Source: Curvivirga sp965219885 (GTDB lineage Bacteria; Pseudomonadota; Alphaproteobacteria; UBA8366; Aestuariispiraceae). Taken from it: DNA of 64,000 bases. The position numbers and the translations under genes were made by a program. Positions 25,814 to 35,325 of the stretch are shown here, one piece after another; position 1 is the first letter of the stretch, and every line of letters begins with the position of its first letter. The stretch is taken from assembly GCF_965219885.1 (NCBI RefSeq), contig NZ_CBDCOT010000009.1, forward strand, positions 372,001 through 436,000. The letters run 5' to 3'. The notes beneath the pieces were generated by a model. It was not told the origin of the DNA and made no database searches. It saw nothing but the letters and a program-made list of their open reading frames with translations.

Positions 25814-26665
25814 TTATTTTTCTTTTTGGAACAATATGCTGATCAAGGCCAAGAAAGCTGATCCAACCATCAAGAAAACAGAGACTGCATTCAAGACGGG
25901 TGTCGAACCCTCTTTCAAACGATCATACATTGTAATCGTCAATGGTGCGTCCGATCCAACCAACATCAAAGTTGTATTAAAATTCTCAAACGACATCAAA
26001 AACGCAACGACACCGGCCCCAAACATTGCGGGACGCAGATATGGCAATGTGATGGTACGCAACACATCAATCTTGGATGCGCCAAGGTTATAGGCAGCTT
26101 CTTCCAATGAAATATCGAACTTACGCAAACGGGCAGAAATCACCAAGGTCGCAATTGTTGTAATAAAGGCAAACTGACCTAACACAACAAGAACCAAACC
26201 CGGGCGTAAGAATTCCAAATCCCAATTTAAGCTATCCTCAATGCCATTCGCCAAGGTATTGGAAAAGACCAAGATGGAAATACCCAGGATCACACCCGGA
26301 ATAACCAATGGCAACAACATCAAGATATAAGCCAAAGATTTGAAACGGAAATCATAGCGTTCAAACAAGAAAGCATTACTTGTACCAACTGCAATACTTA
26401 ACGCCGTCACACAAAGTGCTACAAAGAAAGAAACGCTAATCCCTTTCAAGATAGAACGATCATGAAACACTCCAAGCTTTGGTTCGGTGTCATTAAAGAA
26501 CCAATCAAAGGTAAAGCCTTCCCATGGCAAGGATGGGAAAATGGAATCATTAAAGGCGAAAGCCGCAACCACAACAAGTGGCGCAATTAGATAGATAAAG
26601 AAAATCCCTACATAGGTTGCATAGCTGTAACGTAATAACGGGTTTTGCGGAATAGATGGTATCAT
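25814..26665 (-). CDS. ABC transporter permease (PotC-like)
   Basis: A 283-residue membrane permease with six helices and the EAA loop AAYNLGASKIDVLRTITLPYLRPAMFG. Spermidine/putrescine-class importers have paired PotB and PotC permeases, and this is the PotC-type. GGGAGGAGT precedes the ATG, and the PotB-like gene ends 14 bp upstream. Last gene before a strong terminator. The substrate is uncertain: this class also carries betaines, amines and opines. Confidence 0.92.
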   Translation of the reverse strand: MIPSIPQNPLLRYSYATYVGIFFIYLIAPLVVVAAFAFNDSIFPSLPWEGFTFDWFFNDTEPKLGVFHDRSILKGISVSFFVALCVTALSIAVGTSNAFLFERYDFRFKSLAYILMLLPLVIPGVILGISILVFSNTLANGIEDSLNWDLEFLRPGLVLVVLGQFAFITTIATLVISARLRKFDISLEEAAYNLGASKIDVLRTITLPYLRPAMFGAGVVAFLMSFENFNTTLMLVGSDAPLTITMYDRLKEGSTPVLNAVSVFLMVGSAFLALISILFQKEK

Positions 26666-26679
26666 GTCTTACTCCTCCC

Positions 26680-27549
26680 TTAACTTTTCGCCACTGTGGA
26701 TGCCAAAGTCTGACGACTTAACTTCAAGCCGCCCCAAACCATCAAGGATGATAAGGCAAGCAACAAGAAACCAAAGGCAGCCCCAAGTTCCCAGTTAAAT
26801 CGAGTAATAAACTGGGTATAAATCTGCCCTGTGAACCACATGCTGGATTTACCGCCCAACAAGATTGGTGTCAGGTAATTCCCCAAAGTCAGCATGAACA
26901 CCACGATACAGCCGGAAATAATGCCCGGCATCGCATGTGGAATGACAATTTCACGCATCACGGAAATCATATTTCCGCCAAGGTCGTATCCCGCCTCAAT
27001 CAAACTATCATCCAAGCTATCTAATGTGCTTACCAATGGTACGATCATGAATAACATGGATGTGTAAACGAGGCCCATTACCACAGTAATATCATTGTAG
27101 AGCATCTCAACCGGCTGATCCAAAATACCCATCCACTGTAGGAAACTAGACACAATACCTGTTTCACGTAACAAGATCATCCAACCAAAAGTACGCACTA
27201 ATTCACTGACCCAGAATGGCAGTAAGCAAAGAAGGAAAAGGACTTTCTTTGGTTTATTACGCGCGATTTTTGCAATATAGTAAGAAACAGGAAAACCAAT
27301 AACCAATGTTATAACTGTGGCAAGAACAGACATGATCGCCGTGCGCGCCAAAGTATTCCAATAAAACGGTTCCCCAAAGAATTCAGCATAATTGCCAAAA
27401 CCCATTTCGTATTGACGTGGACCAACTTTTTCACGAATGGAAAGCAGGAACATATCAATATGTGGAATGATGACCAATAACAGCATCCACAATATGAAAG
27501 GCGTTAGCAACAACCACAGCGTAAACCGCCGAGACGTATCTTTGTCCAT
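26680..27549 (-). CDS. ABC transporter permease (PotB-like)
   Basis: A 289-residue permease with six helices and the EAA loop AGYDLGGNMISVMREIVIPHAMPGIISG. Its start shares TAATG with the ATPase stop codon, so translation is coupled. It forms the membrane pore with the PotC-like protein. Confidence 0.92.
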   Translation of the reverse strand: MDKDTSRRFTLWLLLTPFILWMLLLVIIPHIDMFLLSIREKVGPRQYEMGFGNYAEFFGEPFYWNTLARTAIMSVLATVITLVIGFPVSYYIAKIARNKPKKVLFLLCLLPFWVSELVRTFGWMILLRETGIVSSFLQWMGILDQPVEMLYNDITVVMGLVYTSMLFMIVPLVSTLDSLDDSLIEAGYDLGGNMISVMREIVIPHAMPGIISGCIVVFMLTLGNYLTPILLGGKSSMWFTGQIYTQFITRFNWELGAAFGFLLLALSSLMVWGGLKLSRQTLASTVAKS

Positions 27550-28670
27550 TACTGCTCCTCCTCATCCAGGTCAGCGCAATGAGAAAAACATTTCGCCACA
27601 TCCTGACGCCAGGAAACAGTTACATCAGAACCACGCTCCAAATTCGCAAACTCACCAGTTTGCGGCATATTTACAGAAATTTCTTCACCCGTTTCTGTGG
27701 CAATCAAACAACGGCTGTCTGCACCATTAAACAGGATATTTGTTAACTTACCTGTAAGCTGGTTCTCATCAGAACCAGAACTGTCTTTGCCGATAGAGAT
27801 AGAGATAGATTCAGGACGAACAAAGATATCGACGTCGTCGCCTTTATTTAGCGCACCACCGGCCGATAGCGCAGACATTTGCAAGCCGCTCTCTGTTTCC
27901 ACCTTCACACTGTTGGCATCGCTACCGACAACCTTACCGTGCCAACGGTTACTATCCCCAACGAAACCAGCAACGAAAGCTGTCTTAGGGTTATAATAAA
28001 GCTCCTGTGGGGAACCTACTTGTTCAAACACACCATGGTTCATCACAGCGATTTGGTCTGACATCACCAATGCTTCGGATTGGTCATGGGTGATGTAAAC
28101 GAATGTCGTGTCAAATTGTGCCTGAAGTTGTTTTAATTCAACTTTCATATGTTCACGTAATTTCAAATCCAACGCGCCCAATGGTTCATCTAACAACAAC
28201 ACATCCGGGTTCAACACCATACAACGCGCAATAGCGATACGCTGTTTCTGACCACCCGAAAGTTGGTCTACACGCTTCGGTCCAGCGTCAGGCAAACCGA
28301 TACGTTCCAGCGCTTCTTGCACCTTCGCATCAATGTCAGATTTCGCCATTCCATTACGACGTAAACCATAAGCGATATTTTCAGCCACATTCATCATTGG
28401 GAAAAGAGCCAAATGTTGAAACACCATATTCACAGGGCGTTTATTCGGGGCAACATTTAAAACAGATTTTCCTTTAATCTGAATGTCACCACTATCCGGA
28501 TTATTAAAACCGGCAATCATACGTAGCAAAGTTGTTTTACCACACCCAGATGGACCCAAAATAGAAAAGAATGAGCCTTTCGGAATAGAGAATGAAACAT
28601 CATTCACCGCCGTAAAGCTATCAAATTTCTTAACAATATTTTTGCATTCCAAATCAAAATTCATCGACAT
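27549..28670 (-). CDS. ABC transporter ATP-binding protein (PotA-like)
   Basis: A 373-residue ATPase with Walker A GPSGCGKTT, signature LSGGQKQR, Walker B VLLLDEPLGALD and a TOBE domain near the C-terminus (DIFVRPESISI). It energises the PotB/PotC-like pair. A hairpin terminator separates it from the binding-protein gene upstream, so it is probably expressed by read-through at a lower level. Confidence 0.94.
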   Translation of the reverse strand: MSMNFDLECKNIVKKFDSFTAVNDVSFSIPKGSFFSILGPSGCGKTTLLRMIAGFNNPDSGDIQIKGKSVLNVAPNKRPVNMVFQHLALFPMMNVAENIAYGLRRNGMAKSDIDAKVQEALERIGLPDAGPKRVDQLSGGQKQRIAIARCMVLNPDVLLLDEPLGALDLKLREHMKVELKQLQAQFDTTFVYITHDQSEALVMSDQIAVMNHGVFEQVGSPQELYYNPKTAFVAGFVGDSNRWHGKVVGSDANSVKVETESGLQMSALSAGGALNKGDDVDIFVRPESISISIGKDSSGSDENQLTGKLTNILFNGADSRCLIATETGEEISVNMPQTGEFANLERGSDVTVSWRQDVAKCFSHCADLDEEEQ

Positions 28671-28711
28671 ATCGCTTACTATTCACAAAACTAATCACAC
28701 ATTAAAAGAAC

Positions 28712-28741
28712 GGAAGGGAAGTTTATAAAAACCTCCCTCCC
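28712..28741 (-). terminator. Intercistronic terminator/attenuator after the PotD-like gene
   Basis: On the minus strand GGGAGGGAGG pairs with CTTCCCTTCC (two G-U pairs) around TTTTTATAAA, then GTTCTTTT follows. It stands between the binding-protein gene and the ATPase gene. Confidence 0.65.
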
Positions 28742-28768
28742 TGATAACTTCAGATTCTAAATAGAGTC

Positions 28769-29845
28769 TTAGTTAGCCGCGTTGATTTTATCTAACGCCT
28801 TGCCTTCCATCTCTTCTAGACCTGCAGGTACTGTTGGGTACCATTTGATATTGTCGATATCAGCTTGGCTGAAAGATGCGTTGAAACGCGCTTTCAAGTC
28901 AGCATCAACATTCGCATCACCACCTTTAGCAGCTGTGAAGTTGCCTGCTGTATTTGTGATCATGGATGCGATTTCTGGTTGCATCACAAAGTTAATCCAT
29001 TTGTATGCTGCATCTTCTGCTTTTGTCTTACGTGGCAAAGCGAATGTATCGATCCAGCCCAATGCACCGGATTTAGGCGCAACGAATGTTACATCAGCCA
29101 TATCTTTGTTCAATTTCCAACCACCGGTATCCCAAGCCATTGCTGCTTTTACTTCACCAGAACGGATCAGCCCCATCAATTGGTCGCCACCTGTCCAGTA
29201 AGCTTTTACATTTGCTTTACAGTCGATCAATTTCGCTGTCACTGTATCAAGGATACCTTGATATTTTGCTTTATCGTTATATGCCGCAAATGGGTCTAAG
29301 CCCATAGAATATGCGAAACCAATCAATGTTGGACGCTTCAAACGATAAGATACACGACCAGCAACAGCCGGATCACAAAGATCAGCGTAATCTTTAACTG
29401 TATCGCCTGCTTCTTTTGTGTTCATCACAAGGCCGCTTGTACCCCATACATGTGGTACACCGTAAACTTCTCCATCAAATGTTGTGTTAGCTTTTGTTGC
29501 TTCCAACATAGATGTGATCATTTGAGAGGAATCGATTTTGGAAAGATCGATCGGCTTATAAATATCAAACTCTGCTTGTGCGCCACTGATACGGTCTTGG
29601 CTTGGTTGTGCCAAATCGAAACCCGCACCGCCTGTCGCACGCAATTTAGAAATCATATCTTCGTTGTTGGATTTTGTGACTTCAACGTCGATACCTGTTT
29701 CACTTTTGAACTTTTCGATAACGGCTTCAGGTGCATAACCGCCCCATGTCAAAAGACGCAATGTTTCAGCTTGCGCTACATTTGTCAGACTTGTTGTTGC
29801 TGCAATCGCCACAACACCGGCAAACAACCCCTTGAATTTCTTCAT
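28769..29845 (-). CDS. ABC transporter solute-binding protein (PotD/PotF-like)
   Basis: A 358-residue periplasmic protein with signal peptide (cleavage near AQA/ET, about residue 26). The mature start ETLRLLTWGGYAPEAVIEKFKSETG is typical of the spermidine/putrescine binding family. AGAAGG precedes the ATG. It is the promoter-proximal gene of the importer. Its upstream neighbour is a dimethylglycine/sarcosine dehydrogenase-like gene, so a methylated amine or betaine ligand is as likely as a polyamine. Confidence 0.9.
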   Translation of the reverse strand: MKKFKGLFAGVVAIAATTSLTNVAQAETLRLLTWGGYAPEAVIEKFKSETGIDVEVTKSNNEDMISKLRATGGAGFDLAQPSQDRISGAQAEFDIYKPIDLSKIDSSQMITSMLEATKANTTFDGEVYGVPHVWGTSGLVMNTKEAGDTVKDYADLCDPAVAGRVSYRLKRPTLIGFAYSMGLDPFAAYNDKAKYQGILDTVTAKLIDCKANVKAYWTGGDQLMGLIRSGEVKAAMAWDTGGWKLNKDMADVTFVAPKSGALGWIDTFALPRKTKAEDAAYKWINFVMQPEIASMITNTAGNFTAAKGGDANVDADLKARFNASFSQADIDNIKWYPTVPAGLEEMEGKALDKINAAN

Positions 29846-30005
29846 TTTATATTCCTTCTATACCTGTTCGATATTTTTCTAAAATGCAAATAATTGAAAA
29901 TATATTTACATAAAGAGAAAATTACAATCGCGAATACTATACTATTTGCATCGGCATAGATATATTTTTATGACATTTTTATAAAAAAAATATGAAATGA
30001 AAATA

Positions 30006-30044
30006 AAGTGAAAATAATTGAACATTTCACCTGAAATTTCACTT
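30006..30044. promoter_or_regulatory. Cluster of TTTCAC half-sites
   Basis: AAGTGAAA (30006-30013) and TTTCACTT (30037-30044) are exact reverse complements, with another ATTTCAC at 30024-30030, 12 bp before the last. A candidate operator for the PotD-like operon; the regulator is not identified. Confidence 0.35.
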
Positions 30045-30083
30045 AAAAAAAACACGAGAAAGAAAACACCCCAGACGCAAATG

Positions 30084-30115
30084 AGGGCAGCCAGAATCCC
30101 CACTCTGACTGCCCT
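30084..30115 (-). terminator. Possible terminator behind the dehydrogenase gene
   Basis: AGGGCAGCCAG (30084-30094) pairs with CTGACTGCCCT (30105-30115), one G-U pair and a 10-base loop. The T-run on the minus strand is not directly adjacent, so efficiency is uncertain. Confidence 0.45.
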
Positions 30116-30169
30116 ACAAACGCATCTGCAACCTAAAAAGTTCAGCTCAACCTATTCTGCAAAACCGGT

Positions 30170-32620
30170 TTATTGCTTCACTTTATCCATTTTTGGATCA
30201 AATAAAGGTGCCAGATGCAGCGAAGCTTTTACTCTTTTGGTCGCAACTTCTAGCTCATATTCGCCAGATTTAAGGTAATCAGCGTCAACACCATCTTTAT
30301 TACGCACATATCCGAAACCTATCGGTTTATTTAGTGTGTACCCAAAGCCAGCACTGCTGAGCCATCCGACACGCACCCCATCACGATAAATAGTTTCACG
30401 TCCCAACAGAATGACATCCGGATCATCAACGGTGAAAGTCGCCATCCGCTTTTGCACGCCTTCAGCCTTTTGTTTTTCAATCGCTTTACGTCCCTTAAAG
30501 TCGATATTTGTTTTCAACTTCACCGCAAAACCCATACCTGCCTCAATCGGGGTATGATCTGGCCCAATATCTGAGCTCCATGCACGATAACCTTTTTCAA
30601 GACGGCAGGACTCAATTGCACGATAACCTGCATTTTGAATACCCAGATCCTGACCAGCTTCCATAATCGCATCATAGACATTTGCAGCATATTCACTTGG
30701 CATATGCAGCTCCCAGCCAAGTTCGCCAACATAGGTCAATCGGAAGGCAAGAACAGGGGCGCCTGCCAAACCGATCTCCTTTGCAGTCCCGAAGGTAAAT
30801 CCTTCGTGACTGATGTCATCTGTCGTTAATTTTTCAAGAACCTTACGGGCATTTGGACCCATGATGGATAACACAGCCTTAGAAGACGTGATATCAATCA
30901 AATATGCATTTAAACCTTCAGGAATATTTGAACTGATCCAGTGGAAATCATGGGTGGCGTAACCAGTTCCCGTTACAATGTAATATTCATCGCGCTTGGT
31001 ACGTGCGACAGTCAAATCACATTCGATACCGCCATGATCGTTTAACATTTGTGTATAGATTAATGACCCTACCGGACCACTTACATCATTGGCACAAATC
31101 CAATTCAATGCCTTTTCTGCATCTGGTCCGACCATCAAGAATTTTGCGAAAGAAGATTGGTCAAACACGGAGACATTTTCACGGGTGTTTTGATGTTCCT
31201 TGCCAACTTTCTCAAACCAGTTTTGGCGACCATAAGAATATTCATCTTTGGCTTCCTGACCATTTTCAATATCTGCAAACCAGTTTGGACGTTCCCAACC
31301 CAGTTTTTCACCAAAACATGCACCTTGATTTAATAATCGATCATATAGCGGGGATTTACGTCCACCGCGACCCGTGGAATGCTCTTCATGCGGCCAGGCA
31401 ATTGTATAATGCTTACCATAGGCTTCCAATGTGCGGGTCCGCACCCAATTATCATCAAAATGACGCGATCCGAAACGGCGAATATCAACAGGCCATACAT
31501 CAAATGGCGGCTCACCCTTGGCAACCCATTCTGCCAGAACCATACCAGCGCCACCACCAGATGCGATACCAAAAGCATTAAAGCCTGCACCGACAAAGAA
31601 GTTTTTCAATTCTGGCGCTTCACCCAAAATGAAATTACCGTCCGGCGTAAAACTTTCAGGGCCATTCACCAATTCTTTAATCCCTGCAGTTTCAAGTGCA
31701 GGCACACGCCCCAAAGACAATTCCATTAATTGTTCAAAATGATCAAAGTTGGAATCCAGCAAGGTGAAATGGAAACCTTTTGGGATACCATCCATTGCCC
31801 ATGGAATTGGATTAGGTTCATACCCGCCCATCACAAGACCACCAACTTCTTCTTTGTAATAGGTCAATCGATCTGGATCACGCAAAGTTGGAAGATTGGA
31901 TTCCACGCCCGCGATCTGTTCTGTCACCATATATTGATGTTCTACTGGCACCAAGGGTACATTCACACCAACGGATTTTGCAAAGTTGCGTGTCCACTGC
32001 CCCGCACAACAGATAACTTTTTCACATTCAATAAAGCCTTTATCTGTATGCACACCCTTGATCACATCATCTTCCATCTCAATGGAAAGAACTTTTGTAT
32101 CTTCCATGATGGTTGCGCCATTCATACGCGCGCCTTTTGCCAAGGCTTGTGTAATATCGGATGGATTTGCCTGTCCATCAGTCGGTAGGAAAGCTGCCCC
32201 AACCACATCGCCAATATCCATTAACGGCCACAGGTCCTGTGCTTCTTGAGGTGTAAGTAATTGCATATCCAAACCAAAGGAATGCGCGGTCGTTGCCTGA
32301 CGTTTTACTTCTGTCCAACGTTCTTCATTACAAGCCAAACGCAAGCCGCCATTCATTTTCCAACCTGTACCTAAACCCGTCTCTTCCTCCAGACGATTAT
32401 AAAGATCGACTGAATAGCCTAGTAATTCGGTAATATTGGCATTAGAGCGCAATTGGCCTACAAGTCCAGCTGCATGGAAAGTTGTACCAGATGTCAGTTT
32501 TTTGCGTTCCAACAATACTGTATCCGTCCAACCAAGCTTGGCTAAATGATACGCAACGGAACAGCCGATAATTCCCCCGCCAATAATAACCGCTTTGGCT
32601 GATTTTGGTAATTCAGACAT
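30170..32620 (-). CDS. Dimethylglycine/sarcosine dehydrogenase-like FAD oxidoreductase with GcvT domain
   Basis: An 816-residue fusion enzyme of the DMGDH/SarDH family, which demethylates an N-methyl amine and passes the C1 unit to tetrahydrofolate. The N-terminal FAD fold has GGGIIG (14-19). GTTFHAAG contains His49, matching the histidine that covalently binds FAD in this family. An FAO_M-type linker near 380-435 follows, then the GcvT folate domain (about 440-715) and its C-terminal barrel (about 720-805). AGGAAG precedes the ATG, 13 bp after the kinase stop, so the two are co-transcribed. The substrate could be dimethylglycine, sarcosine or another N-methyl amine taken up by the neighbouring importers. 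Confidence 0.9.
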   Translation of the reverse strand: MSELPKSAKAVIIGGGIIGCSVAYHLAKLGWTDTVLLERKKLTSGTTFHAAGLVGQLRSNANITELLGYSVDLYNRLEEETGLGTGWKMNGGLRLACNEERWTEVKRQATTAHSFGLDMQLLTPQEAQDLWPLMDIGDVVGAAFLPTDGQANPSDITQALAKGARMNGATIMEDTKVLSIEMEDDVIKGVHTDKGFIECEKVICCAGQWTRNFAKSVGVNVPLVPVEHQYMVTEQIAGVESNLPTLRDPDRLTYYKEEVGGLVMGGYEPNPIPWAMDGIPKGFHFTLLDSNFDHFEQLMELSLGRVPALETAGIKELVNGPESFTPDGNFILGEAPELKNFFVGAGFNAFGIASGGGAGMVLAEWVAKGEPPFDVWPVDIRRFGSRHFDDNWVRTRTLEAYGKHYTIAWPHEEHSTGRGGRKSPLYDRLLNQGACFGEKLGWERPNWFADIENGQEAKDEYSYGRQNWFEKVGKEHQNTRENVSVFDQSSFAKFLMVGPDAEKALNWICANDVSGPVGSLIYTQMLNDHGGIECDLTVARTKRDEYYIVTGTGYATHDFHWISSNIPEGLNAYLIDITSSKAVLSIMGPNARKVLEKLTTDDISHEGFTFGTAKEIGLAGAPVLAFRLTYVGELGWELHMPSEYAANVYDAIMEAGQDLGIQNAGYRAIESCRLEKGYRAWSSDIGPDHTPIEAGMGFAVKLKTNIDFKGRKAIEKQKAEGVQKRMATFTVDDPDVILLGRETIYRDGVRVGWLSSAGFGYTLNKPIGFGYVRNKDGVDADYLKSGEYELEVATKRVKASLHLAPLFDPKMDKVKQ

Positions 32621-32633
32621 TTATAATTTCTTC

Positions 32634-33536
32634 CTATATTTGATTAAATTCGTTGAGCGCAGCTTTAAATCCCGCGAGGTTTTCTTCTGTATAAGCCGCA
32701 AAATCAAAATCGATCTCTGAATGAAGCTCAGATACCATACTCCACATGGTTTCCCGTAACAGGGAGGCACATTTCATGGCGCTATATTGACGCCATAATT
32801 CATCAGTTACTTGCCTGTCGAAATACGCTTCTAACATCCATTTTTCCTGAATATCAGACAGATTATTATTTGACGCCAAGCCACCCAAATCAAACAATGG
32901 GCTGTTAAAACCTGCATAATCCCAATCAAGCAACCAGATGCGTGAGCCATCATCCAATAAGTTGGCAGGCAATAAGTCATTATGTCCGAAGACCACCTCA
33001 ATAGACCCGACAGCAGTCTCCAATTGGTCGGCGGATTTCTGTAAATCTGCGAGTTTATTGAGATGGTTACTGTTACCGGCTTTTAAGGTCGCCGCATAAT
33101 CTCTAACAATATGAAAAACCCAGAAGACAAGCGCAGGTCCCCTTACATATTTTGGCATATCGTAATGGCATTTATGTAATAAAGGTAGAATACGTCCCAG
33201 ATTTGTCTGCATCTGAACATCTGAAGCATCAAAGGTTTTACCTTCAATAAATCTAATAACTAATGCACCTTCAGTATGAAAGACGACCTCCGGGGATAAT
33301 CCAGCTTCATAGGCTGCCTTGCTCGCAGCCAGTTCATTGAAACGCATAACTTGGTGCAGAGGGATATCATTGCCAACACGGACAACAAATTTCTCACCAC
33401 CATCTTCAACAACATAATTCACATTGGTGATGCCGCCGCTCAGCGGTTGTGGATCCACCTCCCCACGCCAACACGTCAATCCCTGAACAAATTTCTTGCT
33501 ATCTTTCATCCCTGCCTCGGACATTCTTATTTTCAT
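32634..33536 (-). CDS. Choline/ethanolamine kinase-like phosphotransferase (APH fold)
   Basis: About 300 residues with the protein-kinase-like APH/LicA fold. The nucleotide loop is PLSGGITNVNYVVE, with lysine-position RVGND. The catalytic FGHNDLLPANLL (Asp/Asn) and metal-binding LLDWDYAGFNSPLFDLGGL (Asp) match choline kinases. It would phosphorylate a hydroxyl of a small amine or sugar. The start is unsure: the frame opens at a TTG (33560), with ATGs at 33536 and 33524, and GGAGG lies in an odd place just before the TTG-derived codons. It is co-transcribed with the dehydrogenase gene and divergent from a histidine phosphatase, with shared operator-like repeats between. Confidence 0.82.
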   Translation of the reverse strand: MKIRMSEAGMKDSKKFVQGLTCWRGEVDPQPLSGGITNVNYVVEDGGEKFVVRVGNDIPLHQVMRFNELAASKAAYEAGLSPEVVFHTEGALVIRFIEGKTFDASDVQMQTNLGRILPLLHKCHYDMPKYVRGPALVFWVFHIVRDYAATLKAGNSNHLNKLADLQKSADQLETAVGSIEVVFGHNDLLPANLLDDGSRIWLLDWDYAGFNSPLFDLGGLASNNNLSDIQEKWMLEAYFDRQVTDELWRQYSAMKCASLLRETMWSMVSELHSEIDFDFAAYTEENLAGFKAALNEFNQI

Positions 33537-33570
33537 TTCTTGATTTAAATTGTCCTCCAAAAACCTGCTT

Positions 33571-33592
33571 CATGTCAACATTAAAACAACAT
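33571..33592. promoter_or_regulatory. Tandem ATGTTG boxes (minus strand) before the kinase gene
   Basis: On the minus strand two ATGTTG boxes (33592-33587 and 33581-33576) are 11 bp apart. The surrounding 13 bases CATGTCAACATTA (33571-33583) recur exactly before the ProX-like gene at 39486-39498. A candidate DeoR-type operator. Confidence 0.5.
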
Positions 33593-33605
33593 AAAATGAA
33601 TAATT

Positions 33606-33647
33606 AATGACATTTATTGTTGATTTAATGACTATATTTGTTGATAT
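33606..33647 (+). repeat. Tandem 21-bp direct repeat before the histidine phosphatase gene
   Basis: 33606-33626 and 33627-33647 match at 16 of 21 bases; both start AATGAC and contain GTTGAT. The 21-bp period equals two helical turns. It lies 46-87 bp upstream of the + strand gene and is a probable binding array in the divergent kinase/phosphatase gap. Confidence 0.5.
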
Positions 33648-33692
33648 AAGCATTCAATTTTATCATATTGAAAATAATGAAGAGTAATCCCA

Positions 33693-34445
33693 ATGACTTA
33701 TAAGCCATTGAAAAGCACATATTTTCGACGCCGCATTTACCTAATGCGTCATGGTGACGTGTCTTATTTTGATAAAAACAACAAACCTGTAGATGAACCT
33801 AATAATGTTCAATTAACCGAACTCGGATGCAAACAAGCACAAGATATAGGCAACTTATTGTCCGACATCGAAATTGATAAAGCTATCTGTTCCGGCTTGA
33901 TTCGAACGAAACAGACTGCTCAACTCGTATTAGGTGATCGTAGAATACCCATCGAAGCAGAACCATGTTTTATGGAAATTCAACCAAAAGGCTTTGATCA
34001 AATACCAATTGATCGACGCGAAGACGAACTCGCTTATGCATTTGAAAATGCCTATCTACCTAGCGCATCTTATGGAGCAGGTGAAACATTTGTGGAATTT
34101 GCAACACGTGTAACAAGCAAATTTCATGAAATTGCAAGACAAACCGATTGGTCACAACTTCTGATCGTCGCCCATGACGGTGTGAATAGATTGCTCTTAT
34201 CTTTGATTGCATCAAACTGTCGTGCTAGCGCAGAAAGCACCTTACTTTCCATGGGTGGTTATGATCAAGATACATGCTGCCTGAATATTCTGGATATTGA
34301 TGTAAAAGATAATGAGATTATTCTTTCAAGAATTAAAACGTTGAACTATACGCCAAGCAATCCATTAAAAACTGATAATCACTTTTCAAGTATGGAAAAA
34401 GTTTTTCATCCTTATGCCACATCGAATGTGAAGTTCAGTCCATAA
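33693..34445 (+). CDS. Histidine phosphatase family protein (phosphoglycerate mutase-like)
   Basis: A 250-residue member of the branch 1 histidine phosphatase family. The catalytic motif is YLMRHGDVSYFD (His of RHG). A second-shell arginine is in SGLIRTKQTAQ, and the later AHDGVNRLLL holds the second histidine. Relatives remove phosphate from sugars, cofactors or alcohols. It is divergent from the kinase-like gene. Kinase, histidine phosphatase and inositol-phosphatase-like enzymes in one neighbourhood suggest a phosphorylated intermediate. AAGAG lies before the ATG. Confidence 0.88.
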   Translation: MTYKPLKSTYFRRRIYLMRHGDVSYFDKNNKPVDEPNNVQLTELGCKQAQDIGNLLSDIEIDKAICSGLIRTKQTAQLVLGDRRIPIEAEPCFMEIQPKGFDQIPIDRREDELAYAFENAYLPSASYGAGETFVEFATRVTSKFHEIARQTDWSQLLIVAHDGVNRLLLSLIASNCRASAESTLLSMGGYDQDTCCLNILDIDVKDNEIILSRIKTLNYTPSNPLKTDNHFSSMEKVFHPYATSNVKFSP

Positions 34446-34446
34446 A

Positions 34447-34469
34447 AAAGGAGGCTTTAAGCCTCCTTT
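34447..34469. terminator. Bidirectional Rho-independent terminator
   Basis: AAAGGAGGC (34447-34455) pairs with GCCTCCTTT (34461-34469) around TTTAA, with A-rich and T-rich flanks. It separates the converging histidine phosphatase and inositol phosphatase-like genes. Confidence 0.88.
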
Positions 34470-34471
34470 CT

Positions 34472-35281
34472 CTAATTATTGTTTTCAGACTTCCATTCCT
34501 GAATAAGCGACAGCATTTCTGCATGTACCTTCGGATCACCACAAGCCAGCACATCCCCATCAGAATCCATCGTCAATCGATTACCATCCCAATCTGTGAT
34601 AATACCGCCTGCACCTTCGACAACCGGCACCAAGGCACAGAAATCATACGGCTGTAGATTACGCTCAATCATTACATCGATCTTACCGGCTGCTACCTTT
34701 ACATAGGGATAACAGTCATACCCAAAACGTGCCAAACGCGTCTTTTTCTGGATTTTTTCATAAAGCCCTGGTGCGCCTTCAAACATTTTGTCTGCTTCGC
34801 CAATAAAACAGAGAGCTTCGGAAAGGCTTGAGCATGCACGTACCTTCAGCATTTCTCCATTGTTATTTCTGGCATCTTTCCCCACAGCCCCGATAAATGT
34901 TTCACCAAGAGCCGGCATATGCACCACACTCGCCATTGGTAAGTTGTTATGAACCACACTGATTAACATACCAAAAAGCGGAATACCTGTGATGAAAGAT
35001 TTCGTGCCATCAATCGGATCCAGAACCCAGATATATTCCGCGTCCATATTCTGCTTGCCGTGTTCTTCACCAAATATGCCATGATCCGGAAAAGCCTCAC
35101 CAATAATGTTACGTAATACGGTCTCTGTTTCCCGATCCGCAATCGTAACTGGTGACTCGTCTCCTTTATAATCAACATCCACCGCTTCTTTAAAATAAGC
35201 TAAACTCGTTTTTGCTGCCTCAGTTGCTGCTTTTTGCGCAACATCCAAGATTGCTTCGACAGAAGTATTTGAAGAAACCAA
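34472..35281 (-). CDS. Inositol monophosphatase family protein (HisN/SuhB-like)
   Basis: A 269-residue Mg-dependent phosphatase. Motif A is GIFGEEHG (metal Glu), followed by VLDPIDGTKSFITGIPLFG (Asp and Thr of the metal site), and the late motif DFCALVPVVEGAGGIITDW holds the third metal ligand. The family handles inositol 1-phosphate, histidinol phosphate and similar compounds. It probably uses a TTG start codon at 35281, as no ATG is available at the family's usual N-terminus. It follows the fused permease gene by 44 bp on the same strand, so it seems to be the last gene of the betaine-type importer operon. The substrate is unknown. Confidence 0.88.
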   Translation of the reverse strand: MVSSNTSVEAILDVAQKAATEAAKTSLAYFKEAVDVDYKGDESPVTIADRETETVLRNIIGEAFPDHGIFGEEHGKQNMDAEYIWVLDPIDGTKSFITGIPLFGMLISVVHNNLPMASVVHMPALGETFIGAVGKDARNNNGEMLKVRACSSLSEALCFIGEADKMFEGAPGLYEKIQKKTRLARFGYDCYPYVKVAAGKIDVMIERNLQPYDFCALVPVVEGAGGIITDWDGNRLTMDSDGDVLACGDPKVHAEMLSLIQEWKSENNN

Positions 35282-35325
35282 AGTTATTTCATCCCTGTAT
35301 CTAATATTATGTTTATATATTTCGC

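Larger units (their letters stand above)
29846..30169. other. 324-bp intergenic region
   Basis: Very AT-rich and without a supportable gene. It should hold the promoter of the PotD-like gene (minus strand). It contains a cluster of GTGAAA/TTTCAC half-sites (30006-30044) and a weak hairpin (30084-30115) behind the dehydrogenase gene. Confidence 0.6.
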